Assembly: GCF_042676605.1 (NCBI RefSeq)
Contig: NZ_JBHTHQ010000013.1
Location: 59,350-123,349, forward strand
Source of the DNA: Alloscardovia venturai
GTDB taxonomy: Bacteria; Actinomycetota; Actinomycetes; Actinomycetales; Bifidobacteriaceae
Direction: 5' to 3'
Length of the DNA stretch: 64,000 nucleotides
A model generated the notes under the pieces. It searched no databases. It was not told the origin of the DNA and worked only from the letters and a program-made list of their open reading frames with translations. This document shows positions 8,704 through 17,815 of the stretch, piece by piece (position 1 is the first letter of the stretch; each line of letters begins with the position of its first letter). A program made the position numbers and the translations under genes.

Positions 8704-10233
8704 TTACTTATGTAGGCGAGAGGAAATCTCGTACGCTACGACGAGTCCTACACACCAGAGAGGGCCTATCCATGCTGCTACTCGATAGCTTGGTGACAGC
8801 CACATTAAGACATAAATCAAGACCATCGCCACTAGGATAATCCATGGGGTCACATGTGCGGCAGGAAGCTTGAAGGTCAGCTTTTTCTCACCTTCCTTCC
8901 CGATAACTTTACGGAATTTCATCTGTGTGATAGCTATCATCGACCAGTTCAAGATAGCAGAGAACGTCGCGATGGACATCAGATAGTTGAATGCAAAGTC
9001 TTTCCAGATGAAAACGACGACGACTGCTATGACTGTGACGGCTGCGGAAACGAGTACGCCTGCGGCTGGAACGTTACGGCTATCTGTCTTCTTGAGGAAT
9101 GCTGGTGCATTACCCTGCTGAGCGAGAGAGTAGAGCATGCGAGAGTTTGAGTAGAGGGCAGAATTATAGACAGAAATGACTGCGGTCAAGCACACAAAAT
9201 TCAGCAATCCTGCTGCAAAGTGCACGCCGACAGAGTCAAAAATCTGAACGAATGGACTGACAACTACGCCATGTGCATTAGGGACGCCAATCTTGTCCCA
9301 TGGCACCACGCACATAATGACAGCTAAAGCAACGACATAGAAGATGAGAATGCGCCACGGTACCTCATTTGTTGCTTTAGGGATGGACTTCTTCGGGTCT
9401 TCAGCCTCGCCTGCGGTGATACCGATGAGCTCAGTGCCGCCGAAACTAAACATAACGACGACAAGTGCCATCAAGACGCCCGAATACGTGGTGCCACCGT
9501 GTGCGCCGTCTGTGTGCTGGATACTAAGAATCGAGTGAGGGAAGAAGTTCGCAAGATGCGACAGAGATGGAATCGTCCCATCTATGCCAGGAATAGCAAA
9601 GATGATGACCACAAGTCCCGCGATAATCATGGCAATGACGGCGACGATCTTGATGATAGCAAACCAAAACTCAAATTCGCCAAAAGCCTTAACGCCAAGT
9701 AGATTCGCTGCTGTAATCAGCACGAGGAACACAGCAGCTGTAATCCACGCAGGAATGTTGGGGAACCAATACTGGACGAATTGGCCGACGACTGCGAGCT
9801 CTACCATGGAGACGAGTACATAGTTCGCCCAGTAATTCCAACCACTCACGAAGCCGGCACGCTTGCTCCAGTAACGGGTCGCGTAGTAACTAAACGCTCC
9901 AGCCTTTGGATCGTATGTACTCATTTCACCGAGTGCTCGCACGATGAGGAAGATAAGTGCGCCACCGATAAGGTATGTCAGCAAGATTGATGGGCCTGCA
10001 AGCTGAATGGATTCAGCAGAACCGTAGAAAAGTCCTGTGCCGATAGCTCCGCCAAGAGCGATAAGTTGGATATGGCGATTTTTCAAACCCTTCTTGAGCT
10101 CGTTAGAATTACTGCCACTCTGTCCCTCGGGTGCGCTCCTGCTTGCGGATATAGAATCTGTGGACTCCGTCTGCGGCTCTAGCAGCGACTGTGACTGTGA
10201 CTCAGTGAGATTGGCGTCATTGGTGTCGCTCAT
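8704..10233 (-). CDS. APC-superfamily amino acid permease (AAT type)
   Basis: Amino acid/proton symporter, 509 residues with about 12 membrane helices. An N-terminal disordered Ser/Glu/Gln-rich tail of about 45 residues precedes the core, which opens with LGGAIGTGLFYGSAESIQ, the substrate-binding stretch of AAT permeases. The start has GAGAGGAAA upstream on the minus strand. The gene converges with the glycosyltransferase at 7660 across 48 bp. The substrate cannot be read from the sequence; aromatic amino acids, GABA or D-serine/glycine carriers all look similar. Confidence 0.9.
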   Translation of the reverse strand: MSDTNDANLTESQSQSLLEPQTESTDSISASRSAPEGQSGSNSNELKKGLKNRHIQLIALGGAIGTGLFYGSAESIQLAGPSILLTYLIGGALIFLIVRALGEMSTYDPKAGAFSYYATRYWSKRAGFVSGWNYWANYVLVSMVELAVVGQFVQYWFPNIPAWITAAVFLVLITAANLLGVKAFGEFEFWFAIIKIVAVIAMIIAGLVVIIFAIPGIDGTIPSLSHLANFFPHSILSIQHTDGAHGGTTYSGVLMALVVVMFSFGGTELIGITAGEAEDPKKSIPKATNEVPWRILIFYVVALAVIMCVVPWDKIGVPNAHGVVVSPFVQIFDSVGVHFAAGLLNFVCLTAVISVYNSALYSNSRMLYSLAQQGNAPAFLKKTDSRNVPAAGVLVSAAVTVIAVVVVFIWKDFAFNYLMSIATFSAILNWSMIAITQMKFRKVIGKEGEKKLTFKLPAAHVTPWIILVAMVLIYVLMWLSPSYRVAAWIGPLWCVGLVVAYEISSRLHK

Positions 10234-10323
10234 CTCGTGTTTCCTCTCTTCGATGTGTTTTACATTTATAGTTACTCTTCTACACGCATTGTCATAGAAG
10301 GCGTGAATTTAGCTCAAATCGTG

Positions 10324-10353
10324 GTACTTAAACTACTATTTAAGTTTAAGTAC
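10324..10353. repeat. 11-bp inverted repeat upstream of the permease
   Basis: GTACTTAAACT at 10324-10334 is repeated as its reverse complement at 10343-10353 with an 8-bp loop. It lies about 90 bp upstream of the permease start and about 50 bp downstream of the stop of the gene at 10406. It has no T-tract in either direction, so an operator is as likely as a terminator. Confidence 0.45.
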
Positions 10354-10405
10354 ATATGCGATGGCGGAGGACTTATATAGAGGACTTATAGGTAGAAAGT
10401 AGAGC

Positions 10406-12103
10406 TTAATTTTTAGTGAAGAGTTGCCCGCCTATAGAGATGCGCGTCTTTGACGTGTCTCCACCTCCGTTGGATAGGCCAGAGGCGAAGAGTTGAACGG
10501 GACCAGACTTACATGCATTATCATCGCTTGTACACTGCATAGACCAGTTGATGTGCTGAGGGTTGTCCTCATCATCCACGCTCGCGCATGTGCTTGTCGA
10601 GCCGTCGGCAAATGTGCAACTGCTTGGTGAGCCTGATGAATCATCGCCGTATGTGATAGAGCAGTCGCCATTGAGCGTGAACTGTGTATCTCCGCGAGAG
10701 AAAGAGCCTGCAAATGGGGCACAAATCCCGTCAGTATCCTTCTCGCGCTCCTTAGCATCTGCTTCGGCCTTTGCTTTCTGGGAGTTTTGAACAGCAGTCA
10801 TAGTGTTGTTCAACGTTCTTTTTGCATCGTCGTATTGGTCTTTTGTGACGGACTTTGTGCTCTGTTTGAGAAGGTTATCAGCGGAGTCAATTGCTTTCTT
10901 GAGGTTGTCGCGAGTAGCTTCGTCCGCTACTTTATCTTGCGATTCAGTGTAGAGCGTTTGTGCTTCTTGACGTTTAGCGCTTAACTCATTTTTAGCGGTG
11001 CTGACTGCTTTTGCATTCTTTGAATTGCTCACAGCGGTCTTTGCCTTAGTAATTGTCGTCTGGTAGGTTGATTGACTTGAAATCGCCGAATTAGCATCTT
11101 CGGTAATGCTCTTGAGTTGAGTGTCGCTTAAATCTGCTGAGCACTTCTCGAGATTGTTAACCTTCGTGATAGAAGCGTTCGCTTGACTAATGGCATTCTG
11201 TATATTGGTGAGAACGGAAGTATCTTCAACTTGGTCGGAGGACGTTTTTGCCTCAGCATCTGCATTATTTATTGTTTTTTGCAATTCCTGCGATGATGAC
11301 TGAGCAGACTTTACACTTGTGACACATGCATTGACAAGCTGCTCATGGGTGGCAGCAGTTGCAGTATGGCGAATGAAAATGGTAAGTGCCACGATGAGGA
11401 TAACTGCGAGTACACCTGCGATACCCCATATAAGAACGCGGCGAGTATTGCGATCCACGCCGTTTGAGCTGCTACCGGCTGATGACGTATGGGTGTGACG
11501 TCCGTTTGTGTGCGTGTGAGAGCCTTCAGCTTCTCCTTCATCTTCGCTGACGAGCGCTGCAAACTGTGACGTGAACGTACTCTCCTCAGGCAGCTCTGGC
11601 AACGTCTGCAACTTTTGAGTCTCTTGTGGGTCTTGAAGTTCTTGCTGATTTTGTGGTTCATGAGAGCCTTGGAGAGGCGTTTCATCTTCTGGAAGTTGAG
11701 CAGGGAGCATAAGCGCGTCGTCGGCAAGTGGATCAAATGCAGCTGTTGCTTCGGGGTCTTCGACATTATTAGTATCTGAAGCTTGTGATGAGTAGCGTTG
11801 GCTGATATCTTCCGGTGTAACCTTCTTCAAATTTGTAGAAGTATTCGTCGCGAGTTGAGCCAAAGATTGTGTCATTTCAATGTCTTGAACTGGCTCAATG
11901 TAGTTAGTCCCGCGCGAGGAAGAAGAAGTATTGGAAGAAACTGAGCTAGACGGTGTGGCAGAACTGGTAATGCGGTGGAAATCTATGCCATCTAAATTGG
12001 GGATATCCCATGAAGACTCATGAGACGCAGGCTGCTGTTCTGGTTGGTGTGTCGAGTTAGAGCTATCGCCATTGTCGGAATTATCGTGTCTTAAATCAGC
12101 CAT
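10406..12103 (-). CDS. Single-pass envelope protein with extracellular coiled coil, unknown function
   Basis: Predicted membrane protein of 565 residues; no named family recognised. About 230 N-terminal residues are cytoplasmic, acidic, rich in Ser/Gln/Glu and probably disordered. One membrane helix follows (about residues 232-255). An extracellular helical region of alternating Asn/Ser/Lys/Ala repeats (about 260-455) looks like a coiled coil. A compact C-terminal domain of about 110 residues carries six or more cysteines, probably in disulfides. The start is ATG 12103 with AGGGAAG upstream; an upstream ATG at 12202 has no ribosome site. Similar tail-plus-helix-plus-Cys-domain proteins occur in bifidobacteria, but I know of no assigned role. 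Confidence 0.8.
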   Translation of the reverse strand: MADLRHDNSDNGDSSNSTHQPEQQPASHESSWDIPNLDGIDFHRITSSATPSSSVSSNTSSSSRGTNYIEPVQDIEMTQSLAQLATNTSTNLKKVTPEDISQRYSSQASDTNNVEDPEATAAFDPLADDALMLPAQLPEDETPLQGSHEPQNQQELQDPQETQKLQTLPELPEESTFTSQFAALVSEDEGEAEGSHTHTNGRHTHTSSAGSSSNGVDRNTRRVLIWGIAGVLAVILIVALTIFIRHTATAATHEQLVNACVTSVKSAQSSSQELQKTINNADAEAKTSSDQVEDTSVLTNIQNAISQANASITKVNNLEKCSADLSDTQLKSITEDANSAISSQSTYQTTITKAKTAVSNSKNAKAVSTAKNELSAKRQEAQTLYTESQDKVADEATRDNLKKAIDSADNLLKQSTKSVTKDQYDDAKRTLNNTMTAVQNSQKAKAEADAKEREKDTDGICAPFAGSFSRGDTQFTLNGDCSITYGDDSSGSPSSCTFADGSTSTCASVDDEDNPQHINWSMQCTSDDNACKSGPVQLFASGLSNGGGDTSKTRISIGGQLFTKN

Positions 12104-12240
12104 AACGCTCTGCTTCCCTGTGTTTTCTTGATTTCCTAGCGGCTGTGCGCCTTTGAGCTGACACCGTACGGTGTCTCTATCTCTCCATGCTTGAAGCCGC
12201 ATTGCTGCTTAGTACGGTAATAGTTTAGCGTATAAGGCTC

Positions 12241-12339
12241 TCAAAGGGGAGTGCCGTGCAGTAAGGCTAAGTATTGTTTGCATTCAGCGGCATTAGTGTA
12301 GAGCTCAGTATGCTCACATGTCGGACAATCGTAAGTCAT
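12241..12339 (-). CDS. Candidate 32-residue cysteine-containing small protein
   Basis: A short ORF reading MTYDCPTCEHTELYTNAAEC at its start, followed by 12 more residues and TGA. It has a CPTC knuckle and a third cysteine at residue 20, and composition typical of a folded small protein rather than random translation. There is no Shine-Dalgarno site; the ATG follows an AT-rich stretch, so it would need leaderless translation. It lies upstream of, and in the same direction as, the envelope protein at 10406. I do not recognise a family. It could also be chance. Confidence 0.35.
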   Translation of the reverse strand: MTYDCPTCEHTELYTNAAECKQYLALLHGTPL

Positions 12340-12387
12340 TTTCATAATTTGTTTGCCCGATTAACTAATTCTATGTTACGCTAGAAA

Positions 12388-12415
12388 CTCTAAATGTGAA
12401 CGTTCACATTTAGAG
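12388..12415. promoter_or_regulatory. Perfect 28-bp palindromic operator, LacI-family type
   Basis: The half-site CTCTAAATGTGAAC is followed immediately by its exact reverse complement, with a CG at the centre. The core TGTGAACGTTCACA is the classic form of a LacI/GalR-family operator. It starts 6 bp after a candidate -10 box (12377-12382) and 47 bp before the MFS start, where a bound repressor would block transcription. No LacI regulator is encoded in this window, so the gene for the repressor is elsewhere. Confidence 0.85.
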
Positions 12416-12461
12416 CACTCTGAAAAGAGTTTCGATGACGACGCTCATCAAAGGAGATATT

Positions 12462-13727
12462 ATGAGTGACGAAACAACTGTAGCTGAAACGGCGCAGCTT
12501 AAACTCACAGGGCTGGAGAAGATACGCTACTATGGTGCGTATTTGCTCTTCGCATTGCTGTGGATGGGGGGGCTAACTATCGTATCTGCGGTTTTGCTGC
12601 CACAACATATGAAGGATGTGCTGGGCGATGCGGATGCAGCTACCAAGGTCTTCACTGTCTTAAATGTGGTCACGGCTATCGCGTCCCTCGTGTCAAACCT
12701 CTTGTTTGGAAATCTTTCTGACCGTACCCGCTCTCGCTTCGGACGTCGTGCTCCGTGGATTTTGGGTGGCGGTATTGTAGGTGGCGTGTCCCTCTTCCTT
12801 ACGGGCATTTCCACGAACCCATGGACTATTGGATTCTGGTACTGCGTATGCATGTTTGGCCTGAACGCCATGATTGCGCCAGTTATCGCATCCTTCTCCG
12901 ATCGAATCCCTGAAGATATGCGTGCTTCTATGTCTGCATTTATGGCTCTCGGTCAGACTGTCGGTCAGTCCGTGGGTACCATCATTGCCGCATATTTCAT
13001 TTCGAATACTTTGCCAGGATTCCTTGCCGCTGGTATTCTCATGGGTATCTCCGGCATTATCACTATTCTTGTATGGCCGACAGAAAAGTCTTCAGCAGAC
13101 CTTCCTCCAGTAAAGGCAGGCTGGGCAGAGTTCTGGGCTTCTTTCATCCCGCCTACTAAGGGTGCTCGTGATTTTTGGCTCGCATTTGGTGGGCGAACAC
13201 TTCTCATCTTCGGCTACTATATGATTACGAATTATCAGCTTTATATCCTTCAGGATTACATCGGTCAGGACAAGAAAACTTCCGGGGCGACTATCGCTAC
13301 AATGTCTGTGCTTATCATGATCTTTGGCTTGATTGGCTCTCTTGGTTCTGGCTTCATCTCTGACAAGATCGGTAAGCGCAAGGTCCCCGTAGCACTTGCA
13401 AGCGTTCTTATGGCTATCGGGTATGCATTGCCGTGGATTTTCAAGACTGGCTGGTCCATGTTTGGATTCGCGATCTTTGCAGGATTCGGCTATGCAGTGT
13501 ACGGTGCAGTAGATCAGGCGCTCAACGTTGATGTGCTTCCAAACAAGGAGGAAGCAGGTAAAGATCTCGGTATCTTGAATATCGCGACAACTCTCGGCCA
13601 GATGGCTGGTCCTATCTTGACCGGTGTACTTGCTACGACTGTTGGTTACGCTGCTGTATTCCCAACGGCAATCGTCTTCTCAGCACTCGCAGTGGTCTTC
13701 TTCTTCATGATTCGCTCTACGAAGTAA
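12462..13727 (+). CDS. MFS sugar transporter
   Basis: Major facilitator transporter, 421 residues with about 12 membrane helices. The loop between helices 2 and 3 reads GNLSDRTRSRFGRRAP, the MFS/GPH signature. The start is ATG 12462, with AAGGAGA at 12451-12456; the ATG at 12435 lacks a site. It is the first gene of a same-strand run with GH30, GH42 and GH3 hydrolases and lies directly behind the LacI-type operator. It probably imports the beta-linked disaccharide or oligosaccharide that those enzymes cleave in the cytoplasm. Confidence 0.88.
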   Translation: MSDETTVAETAQLKLTGLEKIRYYGAYLLFALLWMGGLTIVSAVLLPQHMKDVLGDADAATKVFTVLNVVTAIASLVSNLLFGNLSDRTRSRFGRRAPWILGGGIVGGVSLFLTGISTNPWTIGFWYCVCMFGLNAMIAPVIASFSDRIPEDMRASMSAFMALGQTVGQSVGTIIAAYFISNTLPGFLAAGILMGISGIITILVWPTEKSSADLPPVKAGWAEFWASFIPPTKGARDFWLAFGGRTLLIFGYYMITNYQLYILQDYIGQDKKTSGATIATMSVLIMIFGLIGSLGSGFISDKIGKRKVPVALASVLMAIGYALPWIFKTGWSMFGFAIFAGFGYAVYGAVDQALNVDVLPNKEEAGKDLGILNIATTLGQMAGPILTGVLATTVGYAAVFPTAIVFSALAVVFFFMIRSTK

Positions 13728-13750
13728 AAGATGTCCATTGCAGCAGAAGA

Positions 13751-13772
13751 GAGTTATAAGAAGAAATAACTC
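13751..13772. repeat. Short hairpin between MFS and GH30 genes
   Basis: GAGTTAT at 13751-13757 pairs with ATAACTC at 13766-13772 around an 8-base loop. No T-tract follows, so it is at best a weak attenuator or an mRNA-stability hairpin. Confidence 0.35.
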
Positions 13773-13888
13773 ATAATTTCAGAGCGTATCGATATCATGC
13801 TTTCTATCTTTCCATCCTCGGCATGAACGGTGCGCTCTGGTTTATTCACAATTATTCATATCAATTGCAAAGAGGCAAGGTAATCACA

Positions 13889-15232
13889 ATGGTAACGTGG
13901 ATTTCTACAACGCAGGACGATAAGTTCGTCGATAACGCGATCAATACAACTGCCGTACAGGAGTCAGAAGACTTCCAACTGACAGGAGAAAAATTCCAAG
14001 CAGTACGTGGCTTTGGTGGATGCTTCAATGAGCTCGGCTATCAGGCATTAACTGAAAAAGCATCTGCTGAAGATGCTGAAGAAGTCTTCAAGGAACTCTT
14101 CGATCCATCTGAGATGAATTTTGTCTTCAACCGCGCACCGGTGGGGGCAAATGACTTTTCGCTCGACTGGTATTCCTATGACGAAACTGACGGTGATTTA
14201 GAGCTGAAAGACTTCAGTATTGCACGCGATGAAAAGACACTGATTCCTTACATTAAGCGAGCTCAAAAGTATCAGCCAAATCTCGAGCTTTTCGCTTCGC
14301 CATGGTCACCTCCTACGTGGATGAAATTCCCTAAGGTGTACAACTTCGGACGTCTCGTGATGACTCCAGAAAATCTCCAGGCATACGCGAACTACTTTGT
14401 CAAGTACGTACGAGCCTATGAAGCGCAAGGCATCAAGGTCACACATCTCTTCCCACAGAACGAAGTATTCGCAGACCAGAAATTCCCAAGCTGCTTGTAT
14501 GACAGTGAGGATATGAAGATTTTCATCCGCGATTATCTTGGTCCAACCTTCGAACGTGAAGGCATCGACACACAGATTTGCCTAGGTACGTTGAACGGTC
14601 CGGAAGATATGGCGTTCACGGGTGTCGGCTATGGCATGCGTATGGATAATTACAATCGCTGGGTGGACAATATCCTTTTCGATGAGGATGCTCGCAAGTA
14701 TATCAAGGGCATTGGCTACCAGTGGGCAGGACGAGCGGCTGTACAACGTACTCATTCGTCGTGGCCACAGATGGAAATCTTCCAAACTGAATCTGAGTGT
14801 GGCAATGGCGAAAATGCGTGGGATTATGCAGAGTATATTTTCCATTTGATGAACCATTACTTCAAGAATGGTGCGACCACATATACCTACTGGAATATGG
14901 TGCTCACCGAAGTAGTGTCTACATGGGGATGGATGCAAAACTCGCTCTTTACTGTCAACTCTAAGACCGGCGAAGTGACACGTAATCCTGAGTACTATGT
15001 CATGAAGCATTTTGCGAAGTACGTCAAGCCTGGCGCTCGCGTCCTCGGCACGTCGGGACATTTCAACTCCATGGCCATCGCATTTGAAAATCCGGATGAC
15101 ACAATCGTTGTCGTTGCACAAAATGCGCTCAACCAGGATATGCCATTCGCTTTTGCGAATCCGGAGCATCCTGAGCAGGGCTTGAATGTCACATTGAAGG
15201 CGCGTTCCTTTAATACGTTCGTGCTTGACTAG
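13889..15232 (+). CDS. GH30 family glycoside hydrolase
   Basis: Glycoside hydrolase of family 30 (glucosylceramidase-like fold), 447 residues, without a signal peptide, so it acts in the cytoplasm. RGFGGCFNE near residue 40 is the family opening. The acid/base is probably Glu192 (in PQNE) and the nucleophile Glu301 (in QTESECG), spaced as usual for GH30. I chose ATG 13889 because AAGG at 13877-13880 precedes it; the ATG at 13823 has no such site. Members act on beta-1,6-glucosides, beta-xylosides or beta-1,6-galactans; which one cannot be told here. Neighbouring GH42 and GH3 genes suggest stepwise trimming of one beta-linked glycan. Confidence 0.88.
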   Translation: MVTWISTTQDDKFVDNAINTTAVQESEDFQLTGEKFQAVRGFGGCFNELGYQALTEKASAEDAEEVFKELFDPSEMNFVFNRAPVGANDFSLDWYSYDETDGDLELKDFSIARDEKTLIPYIKRAQKYQPNLELFASPWSPPTWMKFPKVYNFGRLVMTPENLQAYANYFVKYVRAYEAQGIKVTHLFPQNEVFADQKFPSCLYDSEDMKIFIRDYLGPTFEREGIDTQICLGTLNGPEDMAFTGVGYGMRMDNYNRWVDNILFDEDARKYIKGIGYQWAGRAAVQRTHSSWPQMEIFQTESECGNGENAWDYAEYIFHLMNHYFKNGATTYTYWNMVLTEVVSTWGWMQNSLFTVNSKTGEVTRNPEYYVMKHFAKYVKPGARVLGTSGHFNSMAIAFENPDDTIVVVAQNALNQDMPFAFANPEHPEQGLNVTLKARSFNTFVLD

Positions 15233-15241
15233 TTTTGGGTG

Positions 15242-15265
15242 TTTTGTGCAGCTTGCGACATTCGA
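15242..15265 (+). repeat. Single half-site of the palindromic repeat family
   Basis: The sequence TTTTGTGCAGCTTGCGACAT begins 9 bases after the GH30 stop codon. The same 18 bases open the 78-bp copies at 54813 and 56504. No matching partner half is visible within 90 bp; the next half-site in the same orientation starts 123 bp further on. Confidence 0.7.
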
Positions 15266-15314
15266 ATAAGTGCATGTAAACGTAAGTGCGTGAGTTGTGT
15301 AAATTGCGGAGAAG

Positions 15315-15360
15315 ACCGCGAGATTATTGCGAAAATAGTAGGTAGTTCTCGCGGTTTTTT
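15315..15360 (+). terminator. Intrinsic terminator after GH30
   Basis: ACCGCGAG at 15315-15322 pairs with CTCGCGGT at 15348-15355, followed by six T. The loop is 25 bases. It closes the MFS-GH30 transcript. Confidence 0.85.
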
Positions 15361-15364
15361 CAAG

Positions 15365-15440
15365 TTTTGTGCAGGTTGGCACATTTATATGAGGTGAAAT
15401 CGAGTTGGATGAGTATAAAAATGTCCCGACTTGCACAAAA
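15365..15440. repeat. Palindromic repeat unit, copy 1 (76 bp)
   Basis: The left half begins TTTTGTGCAGGTTGGCACAT; the right half, read on the other strand, begins TTTTGTGCAAGTCGGGACAT. About 22 of 25 positions pair, around a loop of about 25 bases, so the transcript could form a long hairpin. It lies between a terminator and the GH42 promoter region. Confidence 0.85.
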
Positions 15441-15573
15441 TAGTGAGAAAGCGCATAAAGGCATCGATAAAAACGGCACGTTAGAGCGCCCATGCATATC
15501 TTCTTCAGTAGCTATATTGCTCTTCTCCTATTAGAAAAGCATAAAATTTAAGAAAACGTAAGGAATAAAGACC

Positions 15574-17685
15574 ATGAGTAAGACACATACAAATCAGTTC
15601 CTTTTTGGTGCGGCATACTACGACGAATATATCCTTCCTCATAATCTTGATCGTATCGAAGAGGACTTCGCTATGATGCGCGAGGCAGGGATGAACGTCA
15701 TCCGCATCGCTGAATTTACATGGAGCACAGAAGAACCTGAGCCAGGTGTCTTCAATTTTGAGCATGTAGACCGCGCGCTTGCGGCAGCTGAAAAGTTTGG
15801 TATCAAGGTCATCATTGGTACTCCGACTGCTGCGGTGCCGAGCTGGCTTGTTGAGCTTGACCCTCATGTGCTCGCGGTACAGGATAACTCGGGACAAGCA
15901 AAGTATGGTGCTCGTCAGAACATGGACATCGTCAATGGGACGTATCGCTTCTATGCAGAACGCATTATTCGTAAGCTCGTATCTCACACTGCCCCACACA
16001 AGCAGGTCATCGGTTTCCAAGTAGACAATGAGACGAAGTACTACGATTCCTGCTCTCCAGACATGCAGAAGCTTTTTGTACAGTCTCTTCGCAAGCGTTT
16101 CCATGACTCTACCGATGAGATGAATAAAGCGTTTGGCTTGGATTATTGGTCTAATCGCGTAGATTCGTGGGAGAATTTCCCTGATGTGTCTGGCTCTATC
16201 AATCAGTCTCTTCGTGGGGCGTTTGACGAATTCCGCCGCGGAGTAGTTACTGAGTATTTGGCATGGCAGGCAAGCATCGTGCGAGAATATGCGCGCGATG
16301 GCCAATTTGTGACTCAGAATTTTGACTACGAATGGCGTGGCTACTCCTTCGGTGTACAGCCTGCTGTCAATCATTTTGATGCTGGCAAAGCGCTTGATAT
16401 TGCAGGCGTTGATATCTATCATCCGACTGAAGAACATTTGACAGGCAAGGAAATTGCATTCGGCGGCGATCTGTCGCGTAATGTCAAGGATGGACGTAAT
16501 TTCATCGTTCTTGAGACACAAGCGCAGGGGCAGCACGGGTGGCTTCCGTACCCAGGGCAGTTGCGTCTCCAGGCATATTCGCATGTGGCAAATGGCGCAG
16601 ATGGTGTGATGTACTGGCATTGGCATTCCATTCACAATTCGTTTGAAACGTATTGGAAGGGTGTACTGTCCCATGATTTTGCAAAGAATCCTACTTACGA
16701 AGAAGCTGGTATTTTTGGACGAGAAATGGAATCACCAGAAATTGGAGGTCGTTTGCTTCATTCGAAGAAGAACAATCGCGTAGCAATCATGGTGTCGAAC
16801 GAGGCTCTGACTGCACTCAACTGGTTCCGCATTGAAACTGGTTTCCCTGATGGACAAGGTATGGCGTACAACGATGTGGTGCGTCGTTTCTATGACGCCC
16901 TCTTTGAGCTCAACGTTGAAGCAGATATTATCCCAGTAAATTCTGAGTCTGAGCGTATCAATCGTTACGATATGGTCATTACTCCGGCGCTGTATGTTGC
17001 TGAGCAAGAGGTTATTGATAATTTGCGCACATACGTAGAGCAGGGTGGTCACTTAGTATCGTCAGCTCGATCATTTGTGACAAATAACGATACAAAGGTC
17101 TGGCAAGATGCGGCTCCTCACAGCCTCACTGATGTATTCGGTGTGAGCTACAACCAGTTCACTCGCCCAGATGATGTGGTGACAGTCTCCGGGAACGTTG
17201 CCAAAACTTTCACAGCTGAAGCAATTGCTGAGATGCTTAATCCAACGGCTGATAATCTCGAGGTTTTGGGCACATATGACCATTACGCATGGGATTCACA
17301 TCCGGCGATTACGCGGCACGTATTCGGCAAGGGTGATGCTCAATACATTGCTGTCATTCCAAGTGTTGAAGCTGCTCGCGAGATTTTGCGTGAGGCTGTG
17401 GCTCATGCAGGTATTACGCCGGTTGGCGCTCAGCTGGCAGGCGTAGTCACTGTGCGTCAGACCATAACTCCAGAAGGTAAGAAGGCTACGTACTTACTGA
17501 ACTACTCTGCTGAGCCTGTAACGTTTGCCTCCCCGGTGTCGGGTGAAGTGCTTGTCGCTCCAGAAGTTATCGGGCAAGATGGCAAACTCACGGGTGAGGA
17601 GGCTTCTCTCACGCGCGGGACCTCTGTGACTGAAGGCGAGTCCATCACAGTCGGTCGCTGGAATGTGGCTGTCATTTTGGGATAG
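15574..17685 (+). CDS. GH42 beta-galactosidase-family enzyme
   Basis: Glycoside hydrolase family 42, 703 residues, no signal peptide, cytoplasmic. It has an N-terminal TIM barrel, a trimerisation domain (about 400-620) and a small C-terminal beta domain. GAAYYDEY opens the barrel. Glu153 (in QVDNE) is the probable acid/base and Glu314 (in LETQ) the probable nucleophile; YWHWHSIHNSFETYWKG is the family's substrate-lid region. AAGGAAT precedes ATG 15574. Bifidobacterial GH42 enzymes act on beta-galactosides of milk or plant galactans, and a few are alpha-L-arabinopyranosidases, so the substrate stays open. Confidence 0.9.
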   Translation: MSKTHTNQFLFGAAYYDEYILPHNLDRIEEDFAMMREAGMNVIRIAEFTWSTEEPEPGVFNFEHVDRALAAAEKFGIKVIIGTPTAAVPSWLVELDPHVLAVQDNSGQAKYGARQNMDIVNGTYRFYAERIIRKLVSHTAPHKQVIGFQVDNETKYYDSCSPDMQKLFVQSLRKRFHDSTDEMNKAFGLDYWSNRVDSWENFPDVSGSINQSLRGAFDEFRRGVVTEYLAWQASIVREYARDGQFVTQNFDYEWRGYSFGVQPAVNHFDAGKALDIAGVDIYHPTEEHLTGKEIAFGGDLSRNVKDGRNFIVLETQAQGQHGWLPYPGQLRLQAYSHVANGADGVMYWHWHSIHNSFETYWKGVLSHDFAKNPTYEEAGIFGREMESPEIGGRLLHSKKNNRVAIMVSNEALTALNWFRIETGFPDGQGMAYNDVVRRFYDALFELNVEADIIPVNSESERINRYDMVITPALYVAEQEVIDNLRTYVEQGGHLVSSARSFVTNNDTKVWQDAAPHSLTDVFGVSYNQFTRPDDVVTVSGNVAKTFTAEAIAEMLNPTADNLEVLGTYDHYAWDSHPAITRHVFGKGDAQYIAVIPSVEAAREILREAVAHAGITPVGAQLAGVVTVRQTITPEGKKATYLLNYSAEPVTFASPVSGEVLVAPEVIGQDGKLTGEEASLTRGTSVTEGESITVGRWNVAVILG

Positions 17686-17766
17686 GGTCTCTGCAGATGG
17701 TGCTTATGCCGGATAGTGCTAGGAACGTATAGAACATCCAAGAAAAGCGCAAAATGCAAAAATGTG

Positions 17767-17801
17767 AGTGGCGGCACTTCCTTCTGAAGTGTGCCGCCAC
17801 T
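17767..17801. terminator. GC-rich hairpin after GH42
   Basis: AGTGGCGGCAC at 17767-17777 pairs perfectly with GTGCCGCCACT at 17791-17801 around 13 bases. No T-tract follows, so it may be an mRNA 3'-end stabiliser or a factor-assisted stop rather than a canonical terminator. Confidence 0.6.
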
Positions 17802-17815
17802 ACGATGGATAAAAA

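Larger units (their letters stand above)
12104..12461. other. Divergent intergenic region before the glycoside locus
   Basis: This 358-bp stretch separates the minus-strand envelope protein from the MFS importer. It holds a candidate 32-codon minus-strand ORF (12241-12339), a possible promoter with TTGCCC at 12353-12358 and TACGCT at 12377-12382 (18-bp spacer), and the operator at 12388-12415 just downstream of that -10 box. Confidence 0.5.
15233..15573. other. Intergenic region GH30-GH42
   Basis: This 341-bp gap holds a single repeat half-site (15242-15265), a strong terminator (15315-15360), a full palindromic repeat unit (15365-15440) and the GH42 leader. AAGGAAT at 15560-15566 serves the GH42 start. 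GH42 must therefore have its own promoter in the last 130 bp; I see no clear operator copy of the 12388 site there. Confidence 0.6.

Noticed and set aside
14582..15493. 303-codon minus-strand ORF opposite GH30
   Set aside because: Antisense shadow of GH30 that also crosses a terminator.
15505..16674. Long minus-strand ORF (389 codons) opposite GH42
   Set aside because: It lies wholly opposite a clear GH42 gene, has cysteine/histidine-rich composition typical of antisense translation and no ribosome site.
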